Shown: positions 52,847 through 62,647, counted from the stretch's first letter. The stretch: DNA of 64,000 bases from Rickettsiaceae bacterium H1 (GCA_018101195.1 JACDQH010000002.1:1-64000), one strand, 5' to 3'. The notes: generated from the sequence alone by a model not told the origin. Made by a program: numbers and translations.

Positions 52847-53415
52847 AACTTTCTCAATTTACTTGTTTTTAGTCTTACGTGACTAATAACTTTTTCTACT
52901 CCTTCTACTGTACTTGCAATGTTTATTGCTTTGTTTAGCTCGTTATTGTTTTGTGCTATACCGAAAAGGTAAACAATATTATCTATCGTAACTACAGTAT
53001 AATTAAATGATTTGACGGCATGCTCGACTAACAGTTTAGTTTTTATTTGAGCGGTGATCCATGATGATTTTAGTATTGATTCACTTTCTTCTTGTATTAA
53101 TATTTCATTTATTACTTCTTTTACTCCATCATACTTCCAACACAAGTCCACTACTGCTAAGCTTGAGCTTAGATCTTTTACGATTCCGGTTAATAATACC
53201 CTACCTTCGCTAACTGTAACGTTAATGTTAAAAAATTGTTGTTGCCTTATTAAAGTCGAGTTTATTTTTGCCCATATCGTACTGTCGTCTATTGTACTGC
53301 CAAGGGATTTTTCTTGTTGTATTGTGCTAGCTAAAGCAATTCCCCCAACTGCCACTACTGTCGGAACGCAACCCTGTAACATGAAAAGAATAATAAGCTT
53401 ATATGCATATTTCAT
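52843..53415 (-). CDS. BON-domain lipoprotein
   Basis: 190 aa. N-terminal lipoprotein signal with lipobox LQGC (Cys16). Two BON domains follow at about 48-110 (VTVSEGRVLLTGIV) and 118-185 (VVTIDNIVYLFGIAQN). Related proteins (DolP type) protect the outer membrane. It is the first gene of the operon with gshB, fliQ and purH; each overlaps the next. Confidence 0.9.
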   Translation of the reverse strand: MKYAYKLIILFMLQGCVPTVVAVGGIALASTIQQEKSLGSTIDDSTIWAKINSTLIRQQQFFNINVTVSEGRVLLTGIVKDLSSSLAVVDLCWKYDGVKEVINEILIQEESESILKSSWITAQIKTKLLVEHAVKSFNYTVVTIDNIVYLFGIAQNNNELNKAINIASTVEGVEKVISHVRLKTSKLRKL

Positions 53416-53587
53416 AATTTTTATTATTTATATGATAATTTTTAAATATACAAATGAAATTGTTACGCTGTTTTTTTATCATTCTAATAATGGTTGAGAG
53501 TTACTTTTTAATCATGACTTAGATAATTTTATTAGTAGCTATTATACATTGTTTATTTTATAATTGCCGGATTGTAAACAAATTTTT

Positions 53588-54916
53588 TTATTCTGAATAA
53601 ACGGTTTTCCCCCATACTACTGTTCTTAATACTTTTCCCTTTACTTTTCTGCCGTTAAAAGGAGAATTTTTGGATTTACTTTCAAATTTATTTACATCTA
53701 TTACCCACTCGTGATCTAAGTCTACTAATACTAAATCTGCTGAAGCACCTTTTTCTAAAATACCGATATTATGCTTATTAATTATTTTTGCTGGTTTATA
53801 AGTTAGGTTGGATATAACGTCCATTAAACTCATTTTTTTCGTATGGTATAATTCCAGTGAGAGGGGTAAAATGGTTTCAAGCCCTACTATTCCGAATGCT
53901 GCCGTTTCAAGCGATGTGTTTTTTGCTTCGATTTCATGCGGAGCATGATCTGTTGCAATACAATCGATTAATCCCGATTTTAGACCTTCAACCATTGCCA
54001 ACCGATCTTCTTCGCTTCTGAGAGGAGGGTTCATTTTTGCATAAGTATTATAATTCAATACTTCTTGTTCGTTTAACGTAAAATGATGAGGGGTTACTTC
54101 ACATGTTACGTTTAAGCCTTGCTCTTTTGCTTTTTTTACTAATTCTAGAGCTTCTTTGGTTGATATGTGTAAGATATGATAGTGACCGCCAACAACATCT
54201 AAAAGTAATAAATCCCTTGCAACTATTACTGATTCTGAAATATTGGAAATTCCTCTTACCGATAATTTTGACGATATTTTTCCTTCATTTATGCAACCGC
54301 CGTTACTAAGTAATAGGTCTTCGGCATGTTGGGCAATAGGTACTTTTAGTTTTTCTGAATATTTTAGTGCTTGTTTCATTAAGAATGAATTGGAAATTGG
54401 CAACCCGTCATCTGTAAACCCTAATGCTCCTTCTTCGTAAAGTAGCTCCATTTCGGTTAAGTTATTGTTGCACGTTGTTACCGATGCGTATGATTCTATA
54501 TTAACGTAAGCCGATTCGTTTGCTTTATATTTGATATAACCCAATATTACTGTATTATCGATGGGAGGATTCGTATTAGGTTGGCAGACAACGGTTGTTA
54601 CCCCTCCTTTTGCCGCCGATTTGCTTCCACTTTCAATTGTTTCTTTATGTTCTTGTCCGGGTTCGCGAAAATGGACATGGAGATCGACTATTCCAGGCAT
54701 TAACAGTTTACCTTTGCAATCTATGATTTCTTGACAAACTTCTTGTAAATCATATTGTTTCGATAAGTTTTTTCCAATATCGAAAATTTCTTTTCCCTCA
54801 GTAATTATCTCGCCAATGTAATTTTCTTTTGTTCTAGGATTAATCAGGCGGGCGTTGATATATGCTATTTTGTGGTTGTTTTTTTGACCGTTTTTTAATT
54901 TTGAGTAACTTGGCAC
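53588..54916 (-). CDS. pyrC: Dihydroorotase
   Basis: Dihydroorotase (442 aa, class I/long type) closes the dihydroorotate ring in pyrimidine synthesis. Zinc motif DLHVHFREPGQEHKETIESG; VCQPNTNPPIDN; ATDHAPHEIEAK with the catalytic Asp; SPFNGRKVKGKV near the end. Intact, monocistronic, 98 bases from the divergent repressor gene. Confidence 0.95.
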   Translation of the reverse strand: MPSYSKLKNGQKNNHKIAYINARLINPRTKENYIGEIITEGKEIFDIGKNLSKQYDLQEVCQEIIDCKGKLLMPGIVDLHVHFREPGQEHKETIESGSKSAAKGGVTTVVCQPNTNPPIDNTVILGYIKYKANESAYVNIESYASVTTCNNNLTEMELLYEEGALGFTDDGLPISNSFLMKQALKYSEKLKVPIAQHAEDLLLSNGGCINEGKISSKLSVRGISNISESVIVARDLLLLDVVGGHYHILHISTKEALELVKKAKEQGLNVTCEVTPHHFTLNEQEVLNYNTYAKMNPPLRSEEDRLAMVEGLKSGLIDCIATDHAPHEIEAKNTSLETAAFGIVGLETILPLSLELYHTKKMSLMDVISNLTYKPAKIINKHNIGILEKGASADLVLVDLDHEWVIDVNKFESKSKNSPFNGRKVKGKVLRTVVWGKTVYSE

Positions 54917-54967
54917 AAAATTATCTTACTTATTTTTTTATAAATGACAACCCTGGTATAGATATTT

Positions 54968-54982
54968 TCAACTTATAGTTGA
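54968..54982. promoter_or_regulatory. Palindrome, possible operator of the XRE repressor
   Basis: TCAACTTATAGTTGA is a perfect 15-base inverted repeat about 32 bases before the XRE/S24 gene, in the divergent gap shared with pyrC. It overlaps plausible promoter sequences. It is a natural candidate for an autoregulatory site. Confidence 0.5.
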
Positions 54983-55014
54983 TATATGATAAGACAGATT
55001 TTGTGTGAGGCAAT

Positions 55015-55608
55015 ATGGACGATTCGATAATAGTACAGCGCATAAGAAAACGTATGAAGGAATTAGGCATAAATCCTCGTAAGTTAGCTGAAAAATCAAA
55101 TGTAGGTAAATCATTTGTTTATGACGTATTAAGTGGTAAGTCTAGAAATCCCACGTCATCAAAATTAGGATTGATCTCTAAGGAATTAGGGGTTTCAATA
55201 TCTTATTTGGTAGGTGATAACGATGTTAATATCGATATGCAAAAGTATATATTGGGTTACTCGCTAGATCAAAATTCTTCTGCTCCTAAGTTGTTGTTGT
55301 CGAAATCTTATTTTAATCTGCTGAATAAAGATGATTTAAATGTTTTACCTATGTCGGATAACAGCATGGAACCGATTTTGCTTAAACAAGATTTGACCAT
55401 TGTTAATATGGCAGAAAGCAAAGGTATTCCTGTGGGTATTTTCGCTTTAAAATTTCAAGAAAACATTATAATTCGCAGATTGGAACATGTTGTCGGTTCA
55501 AATAAAATAAGAGTTATTGCTGAAAATAAGGATTATTTATCGTGCGAAGAAGAAATAGGTAAATTAGATATTATAGGAAAGGTAAAGTATTTTTTTCGTG
55601 CATTATAA
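55015..55608 (+). CDS. XRE-type repressor with S24 (LexA/CI-like) domain
   Basis: 197 aa. Residues 6-64 form a helix-turn-helix of the XRE type (NPRKLAEKSNVGKSFVYDVL). Residues about 110-195 are an S24 domain with the catalytic Ser117 in SDNSMEP. The partner Lys, expected in the strand after GIFALKF, is replaced by Arg (IIIRRLE, 154-155), so self-cleavage may be lost. It may be an ex-phage CI repressor kept as a host regulator. A TGAGG ribosome site precedes ATG 55015. Confidence 0.9.
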   Translation: MDDSIIVQRIRKRMKELGINPRKLAEKSNVGKSFVYDVLSGKSRNPTSSKLGLISKELGVSISYLVGDNDVNIDMQKYILGYSLDQNSSAPKLLLSKSYFNLLNKDDLNVLPMSDNSMEPILLKQDLTIVNMAESKGIPVGIFALKFQENIIIRRLEHVVGSNKIRVIAENKDYLSCEEEIGKLDIIGKVKYFFRAL

Positions 55609-55649
55609 TATACATAGCTTTTTTTTTATGGTAAGAGAATTTAGATAAT

Positions 55650-55722
55650 TCCTCGGTAGCTCAGTTGGTAGAGCAAGTGGCTGTTAACCATTTGGTCGCT
55701 GGTTCGAGTCCAGCCCGGGGAG
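55650..55722 (+). tRNA. tRNA-Asn (GTT)
   Basis: A complete cloverleaf: acceptor TCCTCGG with CCGGGGA, D-arm GCTCAGTTGGTAGAGC, anticodon loop CTGTTAACC with anticodon GTT, and T-arm CTGGTTCGAGTCCAG. The CCA end is not encoded. The high GC of the gene stands out from its AT-rich setting. Confidence 0.97.
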
Positions 55723-55811
55723 CGTAAGATTTTTCTTCGATTACGATAGTTGACTAAATAGTTATAGTATCTTATACTAAATTAGTTATAACCTTAATAA
55801 AAGATTAAAAT

Positions 55812-56105
55812 ATGAACCAAAAATATCAACGCCAAAACAAGCAATTAGTTAATATTGATAAGCAATTGACAGATATGGTTGAAATTCAAGGTGAAGAAGA
55901 ATTTCAGACTTCTTGTAAATGTCAAGATAATTGTGATTATGAACTAGAGCGATTGGGAGATTTTGCTCTTGAAATTTTCGAAGACTCAAAGGTAGTTTTA
56001 CATGGTTTGTTTGATGTTAGCGTTACCATGTTGAAAAATGGTCATTTTGAATTTATCGTAAAATCGCTTCCTTATCCTGATATTGATCATGTTTCTGTTA
56101 TTTGA
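55812..56105 (+). CDS. Unknown small protein
   Basis: 97 aa, not recognised. N-terminal ~45 residues are polar, with three close cysteines (CKCQDNC, 36-42); the rest has alternating hydrophobic residues (VVLHGLFDVSVTMLKNG) like a beta-strand pair. No signal peptide. ATG 55812 lies 90 bases after the tRNA. The CxCx4C pattern may be a metal site but is not otherwise supported. Confidence 0.6.
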   Translation: MNQKYQRQNKQLVNIDKQLTDMVEIQGEEEFQTSCKCQDNCDYELERLGDFALEIFEDSKVVLHGLFDVSVTMLKNGHFEFIVKSLPYPDIDHVSVI

Positions 56106-56167
56106 TTAAATAAGAAAGAACAGTTTATTTATAAGCATTGAATTTATAAGACTTTTTCGAGGTTTAA

Positions 56168-57685
56168 TTAATAACAGCTTATCTTATTTTTTACTGTGAA
56201 ATACTTAATTTTCCCAACTAAATATAAGGAAGAAAAATAAACGGCAATTCCGGTAAACGAGATGCTGCTTATAACAAATAATTTTAGGGTAATGTTACCG
56301 AATGTTAATGGTTGTAAAAACAGATCGATTAATTGAGTGATCAATAACATAAAAAAAGTTGCAACGAGTATTTTTACAAATGTTTTATTTAAAGTAGTAT
56401 CAAATTGAAAAAACTTATTAATTCGCAATTTTATCGTTAGAATAATTACGTTTATCCAGTTTGCAATTGAAGTTGCAATAACAATACCTACGTGTTGATA
56501 ATACCTAATCAAAATTACGTTAAAAATTATGTTTACCAGTAAACACAGTGCCGAGACTAAAGCAGGAGTTTTAGTATCTCCCCTGGCGAAATAATTATTA
56601 ATCAGTATTTTATGTAATACGAATGCTGGTAGAGCAGTAGCGAAAGCTTTTACTGCAATTGCGGTATTTTCTATCGAAATTGTAGAAAATTTTCCATAAG
56701 CGAATAAACAGGTAATAGTGGTATTTGGTAATGTGTATAAAGCTGCAGCGGCAGGGATTGCCAAGGTTAAGCCTAATCTGATTGCTTTGTTTTGTACTTT
56801 GATAATGCTTGGTAAATCTAATTTCGCTGCATAACTGGCAAACAAAGGAAGTAATACGTTACTTAACGATATTCCTATTAGTGCTAACGGTAATTGGGTA
56901 ATTCTTTCCGCATAATATAAATAAGATACCGCTCCCGGCATTGTGCTGGCAAAAAGCGTATCTATAATCGTACTGATTTGGAGAATGCCCGCTCCAAATA
57001 CTACCGGTATTAACTTGTGAAAAAATTCTTTTGTTTGTTTATCGATCACAAATCGACCTAGACTGACTTTATGTCCCGAATTTGCTATGGCCGATAACAA
57101 AAGTAATAACTGTAATAGTCCTGCAATGATTACGCTAAATGCCAAAGCATATAATACGTGCGTATATTTTGTTAAATAAGTTAATGCAAAAATCATGCAT
57201 ATATTTAAAATTATTGGGGCTGCCGAAGTGGCAACAAATTTTCTTTTTGTTTGTAGTACTCCTCCGAGTAAAGATACTAATGAAATCGTTATCAAATAAG
57301 GGAGCATAATTCGTGAAAGTAATACTGTCATGTCGAATTTGTCCGAGTTATTGATAAACCCTGGTGCCACCATGTATACGAAGTACGGCATGATAAGCTG
57401 CATTCCTAAGCAAAAAATAATTAGAGTTATTAGTAATATGGTGAAAATATTGTTAACGAAATTTTTATCTTGATTTTTGGAATAAATAGGCACGAATGCA
57501 GAGCTAAAGGCTCCCTCGGCAAATAAGGAACGAAATAAATTCGGTACACGAAATGCAACGAAAAAAATGTCGGCAAGAGAACTTGTTCCCAGTTTATAAG
57601 CGATTAAAGTATCGCGAATAAAACCGAATATTCTCGAAATAAACGTGAAAATGCTAAATGTAGCGAAATTTTTAAATAACGACAT
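56168..57685 (-). CDS. murJ: Lipid II flippase MurJ
   Basis: MurJ (505 aa, about fourteen membrane segments) moves lipid II across the inner membrane. SLFKNFATFSIFTFISRIFG followed by RDTLIAYKLG is the family N-terminus; NLFRSLFAEGAFSSAFVPIY and a central basic motif are present. Together with rodA and lysA it indicates active peptidoglycan synthesis. Confidence 0.95.
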   Translation of the reverse strand: MSLFKNFATFSIFTFISRIFGFIRDTLIAYKLGTSSLADIFFVAFRVPNLFRSLFAEGAFSSAFVPIYSKNQDKNFVNNIFTILLITLIIFCLGMQLIMPYFVYMVAPGFINNSDKFDMTVLLSRIMLPYLITISLVSLLGGVLQTKRKFVATSAAPIILNICMIFALTYLTKYTHVLYALAFSVIIAGLLQLLLLLSAIANSGHKVSLGRFVIDKQTKEFFHKLIPVVFGAGILQISTIIDTLFASTMPGAVSYLYYAERITQLPLALIGISLSNVLLPLFASYAAKLDLPSIIKVQNKAIRLGLTLAIPAAAALYTLPNTTITCLFAYGKFSTISIENTAIAVKAFATALPAFVLHKILINNYFARGDTKTPALVSALCLLVNIIFNVILIRYYQHVGIVIATSIANWINVIILTIKLRINKFFQFDTTLNKTFVKILVATFFMLLITQLIDLFLQPLTFGNITLKLFVISSISFTGIAVYFSSLYLVGKIKYFTVKNKISCY

Positions 57686-57811
57686 TAAAAACTAAAATAT
57701 TACAAGCTTTATTAAAAAACGCAAAAGTATTGGTTTTAATGCAAAAATTTTCTTTCTTGATTATACGCGTGAAATCGTATAACCTCATTAAGATATTATT
57801 GGTAATTATCA

Positions 57812-58114
57812 ATGAGTAAAAAGTGTGATTTAACCGGCAAATGTGCTCAAGTCGGTAATAAAGTTTCTCACTCTAATAGGAAAACTAAGCGTAGGTTTTT
57901 TGCCAATCTTCAGATTTTTTCTTTGTTCAGTTCTGCATTAAATAGGAAATTATGTTTTAAGCTGGCAGTCAGTACTTTACGTATTATTGAAAAAAAAGGC
58001 GGCATCGATGAATTTTTATTGAATGCCAGAAACAGTAAGCTCACTAAAAAGGGTCTTTATTTTAAAAAACAGTTATTAAAATGTCGGGATTATCCGAAAA
58101 AGCACCGTGGTTAA
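57812..58114 (+). CDS. rpmB: 50S ribosomal protein L28
   Basis: L28 (100 aa). Start [20 protein letters not shown] followed by SNRKTKRRF is diagnostic; the second half [20 protein letters not shown] is the typical alphaproteobacterial extension. It overlaps lipA by 34 bases in another frame. A TTGATT/TATAAC pair lies upstream but its 15-base spacer is short. Confidence 0.95.
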   Translation: MSKKCDLTGKCAQVGNKVSHSNRKTKRRFFANLQIFSLFSSALNRKLCFKLAVSTLRIIEKKGGIDEFLLNARNSKLTKKGLYFKKQLLKCRDYPKKHRG

Positions 58115-58971
58115 AAGTTAAAGCTCCACAAAGTAAAGGATTTTTTGAAACACGCGATTTGATGCGTTCGCACAAGCTTAATACGGTCTGTGAAGAAGCG
58201 GCTTGTCCTAACATAGGTGAATGTTGGGGGAAAAAACATGCCACTGTTATGATTCTTGGGTCGGTTTGTACTCGTGCATGTAGATTTTGTAACGTTACTA
58301 GCGGGAAACCCGATAAGTTAGACCCTCATGAACCGGAAAATTTAGCGAAATCCGTTGCTAAACTTGGTCTTAATCACGTTGTGATTACCTCTGTCGATCG
58401 GGACGATCTTGAAGATGGCGGTGCAAGTCATTTTGTCGAATGTATAACGAAAATACGCCGAATGAATAGCAAGGTAACTATTGAGGTCTTAACTCCTGAT
58501 TTTTTGGGTAATGTCAGTTGTGCTGAATCGGTAGCGGCAGCTAATCCCGACGTATTTAACCATAATGTAGAAACTGTTCCCAGGTTATATGCAACGATAA
58601 GACCGAAAGCTCGGTATTTTCATTCGTTACATATATTAAAAATGGTGAAACAGCGTTACCCTAATATTTTTACAAAGTCGGGAATGATGGTCGGGCTAGG
58701 GGAAAGCAAAGAAGAAGTATTGCAAGTTATGGACGATTTGCGTTCTGCTGAAGTCGATTTTATTACTATCGGTCAATATCTACAGCCGACTCCTAAGCAT
58801 GCAAAAGTTGCTAAATACGTTACTCCGGAAGAATTCGAATATTATCGCAGGGTTGCATGGTCGAAAGGATTTTTTATGGTTGCTTCCAGCCCGTTGACCA
58901 GGTCTTCTTATCATGCGGGAGATGATTTCGTAAGGTTAAAAGCGGAAAGAGATAAGCGCTTGGCTTCTTAA
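58081..58971 (+). CDS. lipA: Lipoyl synthase
   Basis: LipA (296 aa) inserts sulfur into octanoyl groups on lipoyl domains. The auxiliary cluster motif [12 protein letters not shown], the radical-[11 protein letters not shown] and the C-terminal [10 protein letters not shown] are present. The start at 58081 overlaps rpmB by 34 bases. An internal ATG (58162) was not used because the overlapping segment belongs to the normal N-terminus (PWLKVKAP). ratA follows with no gap. Confidence 0.97.
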   Translation: MSGLSEKAPWLKVKAPQSKGFFETRDLMRSHKLNTVCEEAACPNIGECWGKKHATVMILGSVCTRACRFCNVTSGKPDKLDPHEPENLAKSVAKLGLNHVVITSVDRDDLEDGGASHFVECITKIRRMNSKVTIEVLTPDFLGNVSCAESVAAANPDVFNHNVETVPRLYATIRPKARYFHSLHILKMVKQRYPNIFTKSGMMVGLGESKEEVLQVMDDLRSAEVDFITIGQYLQPTPKHAKVAKYVTPEEFEYYRRVAWSKGFFMVASSPLTRSSYHAGDDFVRLKAERDKRLAS

Positions 58972-59436
58972 ATGTTGCCTAAAATTATTACTTTTCAAGA
59001 TCAATCTGTTTTTAATTTTTCCGCTTCGGATGTTTTTACAATAGTGATAGATATTGAAAAATATCCCGATTTCATTCCTTGGTGTGACAAAATTGAAATA
59101 ATATCACGTGATAATTTAGGTATTATTGCCGATTCGGTAATAAAATTTAAATCGATTATCGCCAATTACCGATCGGAAATTTCTTTTTTTTCTCCTTCGG
59201 AAAACAAAAACGGTTATATTAAAGTAGTTTCTAATAAAGGTGCTTTTAAATATTTGAATAATGTTTGGGAATTTATTGATCGAGGTAAGAATAAAACTTT
59301 GGTCAAATTCAGTATCGAATGTGAGTTCAGATCGAAAATAATGCATTATATGATGAGTATTATATATAAAAGAGCGCAACAAAAAGTAATTGCCGCATTT
59401 AAAAATAGAATCGAATCACTCCTCAAACAACGTTAG
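58972..59436 (+). CDS. ratA: RatA/Coq10-type START-domain protein
   Basis: 154 aa, the START-fold family that includes ubiquinone-binding Coq10 and RatA. Family runs: FNFSASDVFTIVIDIEKYPD with FIPWC, and AAFKNRIESL at the end. In alphaproteobacteria it often follows lipA, as here with no gap. It probably assists quinone function; the toxin role proposed for enterobacterial RatA is not implied by sequence. It converges with a minus-strand gene, 14-base overlap. Confidence 0.92.
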   Translation: MLPKIITFQDQSVFNFSASDVFTIVIDIEKYPDFIPWCDKIEIISRDNLGIIADSVIKFKSIIANYRSEISFFSPSENKNGYIKVVSNKGAFKYLNNVWEFIDRGKNKTLVKFSIECEFRSKIMHYMMSIIYKRAQQKVIAAFKNRIESLLKQR

Positions 59437-60262
59437 CATCTGCACTGGCGAATTGTTGTGGTAAATTAACAACATCTGTCATTTCAGTTTTTACTCGATT
59501 AATATTTTCTCTGCTTTTTTTCAGCAATTCTGCAAATAAATCTTGTTCGGGTAAATATTTGTTTAACATTTTTTTTGTTTCTTCCATTTTTTTTGCCACG
59601 TCTTTATGTGTTGTTTCACCCAAAGTCATTTTCCATTCTTTATCATTAATTTCACTTGCTTGTGTAGTTCTAATATCCCAATATAAATTATTGCCGTCTG
59701 TAAATTCGATTAACATTGAGGCACCGCTATCATTTTGCTCAAATGTTTTTTGTGGTTGGCAAATTAAATTTTGTTGATATTCTGCATTACTTTTTATGTT
59801 ATTTTTAAAATATTTCGTTTCTGTTTCTTGCTTATATATGAGAATCATTGTCCCTCCGGGAGAGGTTAGCAATTTTCTAGCACTTACTTGTCTATTTAGA
59901 ATAGTTTTCAATCTGTTTTCGTCTTGGCAAATTTCAGGGTGCAAGTTTTTCTTTAATTCTTCATTTATTGTATCTGTTGGCTCTGTTCTAAGCGGGGTTG
60001 ACGGTGCAACAGTGTGTATGACTTCGATGAAAGCGGAAATGGTATTTTTTTCATTTTGTAGACTCATAGCTACTGCAAGTTCAATGCATTCTTGCAGACC
60101 GACATATTTCGTACGTAAATCTTGATCACTTCCCGTATCTGTTTTAATAGGAATATTTGGTTTTTCGTCGTCTGTTATTAAGTTGTTTAACAGACTTAAA
60201 ATTTTTTCCTTATTTTCATGAGAATCGACAATAGCTCTTAATTGTTTTAAAAATGCTTTCAT
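59423..60262 (-). CDS. Unknown cytoplasmic protein
   Basis: 279 aa, not recognised. Charged, no signal or membrane segment. N-terminal ~35 residues are helical (KQLRAIVDSHENKEKILSLL), the middle contains alternating strands (GGTMILIYKQ, SMLIEFTDGN) and the end is a helical Lys/Glu-rich segment (KKMEETKKMLNKYL). It starts three bases after the gene at 60266-60568, so the pair forms an operon. A host-directed protein is possible, but nothing in the sequence shows it. Confidence 0.65.
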   Translation of the reverse strand: MKAFLKQLRAIVDSHENKEKILSLLNNLITDDEKPNIPIKTDTGSDQDLRTKYVGLQECIELAVAMSLQNEKNTISAFIEVIHTVAPSTPLRTEPTDTINEELKKNLHPEICQDENRLKTILNRQVSARKLLTSPGGTMILIYKQETETKYFKNNIKSNAEYQQNLICQPQKTFEQNDSGASMLIEFTDGNNLYWDIRTTQASEINDKEWKMTLGETTHKDVAKKMEETKKMLNKYLPEQDLFAELLKKSRENINRVKTEMTDVVNLPQQFASADANVV

Positions 60263-60265
60263 ATT

Positions 60266-60568
60266 CTATAACCAATTACACTGAGCGGGAATTTGCATGA
60301 CATCATACTCGGGCCAATCGTCAAATTGAGTTACATGACATGATTTATTAAAATAAGAATCTTCACTATTAAAAGTTAACGATCGGTCGAATGATTTATA
60401 GTAAGGATCGTGAACATTGATTTTAATGTTGCTACCGTCTGCTTTGTTATACGAGATATCCATAACGTCATTTCCGAATTTTATCTCGTTATCGGCGGAC
60501 TTATCTTTCGGATGTTTGATTGCGATAAGGAAACTGTCTGGTTGGTTGTAAAAAATTGATCGTACCAT
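60266..60568 (-). CDS. Unknown small protein
   Basis: 100 aa, not recognised; begins MVRSIFYNQPDSFLIAIKHP and is rich in Asp, Asn and aromatic residues, predicted mainly beta. No signal peptide. Three bases separate it from the following gene, suggesting co-expression or an original single gene, although the frames are distinct and the second has its own ATG. Confidence 0.55.
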   Translation of the reverse strand: MVRSIFYNQPDSFLIAIKHPKDKSADNEIKFGNDVMDISYNKADGSNIKINVHDPYYKSFDRSLTFNSEDSYFNKSCHVTQFDDWPEYDVMQIPAQCNWL

Positions 60569-60664
60569 ATTTAGTTAAATAATTTAATACTTAAATATAA
60601 TTTGCGTATGTATAATGGTCAATAATTTTTGTGTTATCGTGGTAACCGAATTTTATCGTGTTAC

Positions 60665-61750
60665 ATGTTGCCGAATAAAAAAATATCTTGGATAAGGTTG
60701 GCAAGAGCTAATAAAATCGGTCCTATTACTTTTCATACTTTGATCAAAAAGTATGGCAGCTCGGAAAATGCTTTATCGAGAATTACTTCATCGTTTACCA
60801 ATATAGGAATTCCAAGTATTTCTTCTATTGAAGACGAGCTAAATTCGATTGCTAAAATCGGCGGTAAACTTATTATTTCTTCCGATTCTGATTATCCTGA
60901 GCTATTACGTACTTTAAAAAATCATCCTCCCGGTTATCACGGCTTTAGGTGACATTGGTTTGTTATGTGGCAAGAAGAACGTTGCTATCGTAGGGGGGAG
61001 AAATGCATCTTACAATAGTTGTAGTTTTGTTAAGGAAGTATCTCAAGCGAGTTGGGAGAAAAAGGATTTACCATAGTATCTGGATTAGCTTCCGGTATCG
61101 ATACTGCCGCACATCAAGTTATTAATAAGGGTTTACCGACTATTGCGGTTATGGGGAGCGGAATTGATATTGTTTATCCGAAAGAAAATGATTTTTTATA
61201 TAAAAATATAATCGCACAAGGAGGGTTGGTAATAACGGAATTTCCTTATGGATCACATCCGAAGCCACAACATTTTCCTCAGCGCAACCGTATAATATCC
61301 GGTCTATCGTTAGCGGTAGTAGTGGTAGAAGCAGGGATAAAATCTGGCTCGCTTATTACTGCAAAATATGCGTTATCTCAAGGTCGAGAAGTTTTCGCCG
61401 TTCCCGGATCTCCTATCGATTTTCGTTGTAGAGGAAGTAACGCTTTACTGAAAGAGGGAGCAACGTTAATTGAATCGGCAGACGATATTATTAAATCTTT
61501 GGGTTTTATCAACCGAGAGGTTTTATATCAAAAAAGCTTGTTCGAAGCTAATTCCCGCGATTTAGAGGATATTAAAATTAATATCATGGCTAAATTAAGC
61601 TATAACCCTAGTTTTATCGATGATTTGATAGCAACGTTCCAGGTCGACGAATTGTTGGCGGCATTATCGGAATTGGAAATAGAAAATAAAATAGAAAAAC
61701 ATCCGGGTGATGCAGTGTCACTTAAGGTAAGAAGCGGGAAGGTTAATTAG
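60665..61750 (+). pseudogene. dprA: DNA-processing protein DprA, two frame breaks
   Basis: DprA loads RecA on incoming single-stranded DNA. ATG 60665 gives WIRLARANKIGPITFHTLIK and runs to 60952. The next frame (about 60928-61040) contributes GDIGLLCGKKNVAIVGGRNA, and the third (from about 61040 to 61750) GFTIVSGLASGIDTAAHQ, the Rossmann core with AVMGSGIDIVYP, GTRNRIISGLS-like RNRIISGLSLAVVVVEA, and the C-terminal winged-helix region. Shifts lie at an extra G near 60928 and at about 61035. Both reading parts keep well-conserved sequence, so loss is recent. The 3' end overlaps the next gene by 33 bases. Confidence 0.88.
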
Positions 61751-62530
61751 CAATCGATGTTGAAAAATCGTGGTATATTTTACTTCGAATGTTTTGTCAC
61801 TGTCTAGTGCTTTGGTTATGTTGCAGGTAATTCTTTCTATTATTGAGCTGGAGTTTTTCTCTGTACAGTCTAATATTACGAATATCAATTTATTACCGCC
61901 TAAATGACCGATTAAATCGTATTCTCTGGTACATTTTTCATAAGCGTTAATTATTGCTTTCAGTTTTTCTACATCGAGATTATTAGTGCTTTTTAATATA
62001 ATACTACCTACTAAAGATTCGTTTCCATATATATTGTGAAATTGTTGCAAAGAATTCAGTTCTTGTAAGGTTGTGTCGCGATCGATTATGTTTAACTCCG
62101 GCGCTATATGATAAGAATTGTAGTTTATTGTTGTTTCTCGAAATTTGTTAAGTTTATCTAAGAAGGTAAAAATTCGTATTAATAATTCGCAAAAAATTTT
62201 ACCTTGTTCTGATAAAGCAGGGAAAATTTTGATTTTAGCATCGATAACTCTTTTATCTTTAGTAACAATTTTACAATCTCTAATTTTCGATAAAATATTA
62301 ACAATATCGTAATTAGTATCACCATAATCAATGTAGTTATTAATTAACCTTAATGTTTGTTCGGAAAAAATAGTGCTTATATCGCGTTCTATTAGGTCGT
62401 TAAACCGGTATCCGAGGATTTTTATGGTGTTATCGTTACATCCTTTGATTGTGATTGTTTTGTCAAAATTATCTTGGCAAATAGTAATAATCACATCATT
62501 TTTTCTTTTTGCTGAAGCAAATTTTTCCAT
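61718..62530 (-). CDS. PAS domain + degenerate GGDEF protein
   Basis: 270 aa. Residues about 15-125 have a PAS-like pattern (CNDNTIKILGYRFNDLIERD, then a VIDAKIKIF strand). Residues 145-265 resemble a diguanylate cyclase domain: RDTTLQELNSLQQF where DxLTGLxNRxxF is usual, and REYDLIGHLGGNKLIFVILD where D-RxGGDEF is usual. The GGDEF motif is GGNKL and lacks the catalytic acids, so it cannot make c-di-GMP and is probably a sensor or structural domain. Rickettsiales commonly keep an active PleD; this would be a decayed relative. Confidence 0.7.
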   Translation of the reverse strand: MEKFASAKRKNDVIITICQDNFDKTITIKGCNDNTIKILGYRFNDLIERDISTIFSEQTLRLINNYIDYGDTNYDIVNILSKIRDCKIVTKDKRVIDAKIKIFPALSEQGKIFCELLIRIFTFLDKLNKFRETTINYNSYHIAPELNIIDRDTTLQELNSLQQFHNIYGNESLVGSIILKSTNNLDVEKLKAIINAYEKCTREYDLIGHLGGNKLIFVILDCTEKNSSSIIERITCNITKALDSDKTFEVKYTTIFQHRLLINLPASYLK

Positions 62531-62647
62531 TTTTAGGTAAAAGTGAATATGTTAACTAAATATAGCTTATATTGTTTAATAACAGGTAAATGTTAACTGA
62601 TTCAATTAGTTGAATATTATTCGGGGATAAGGAGACTTTTTGTTGGA

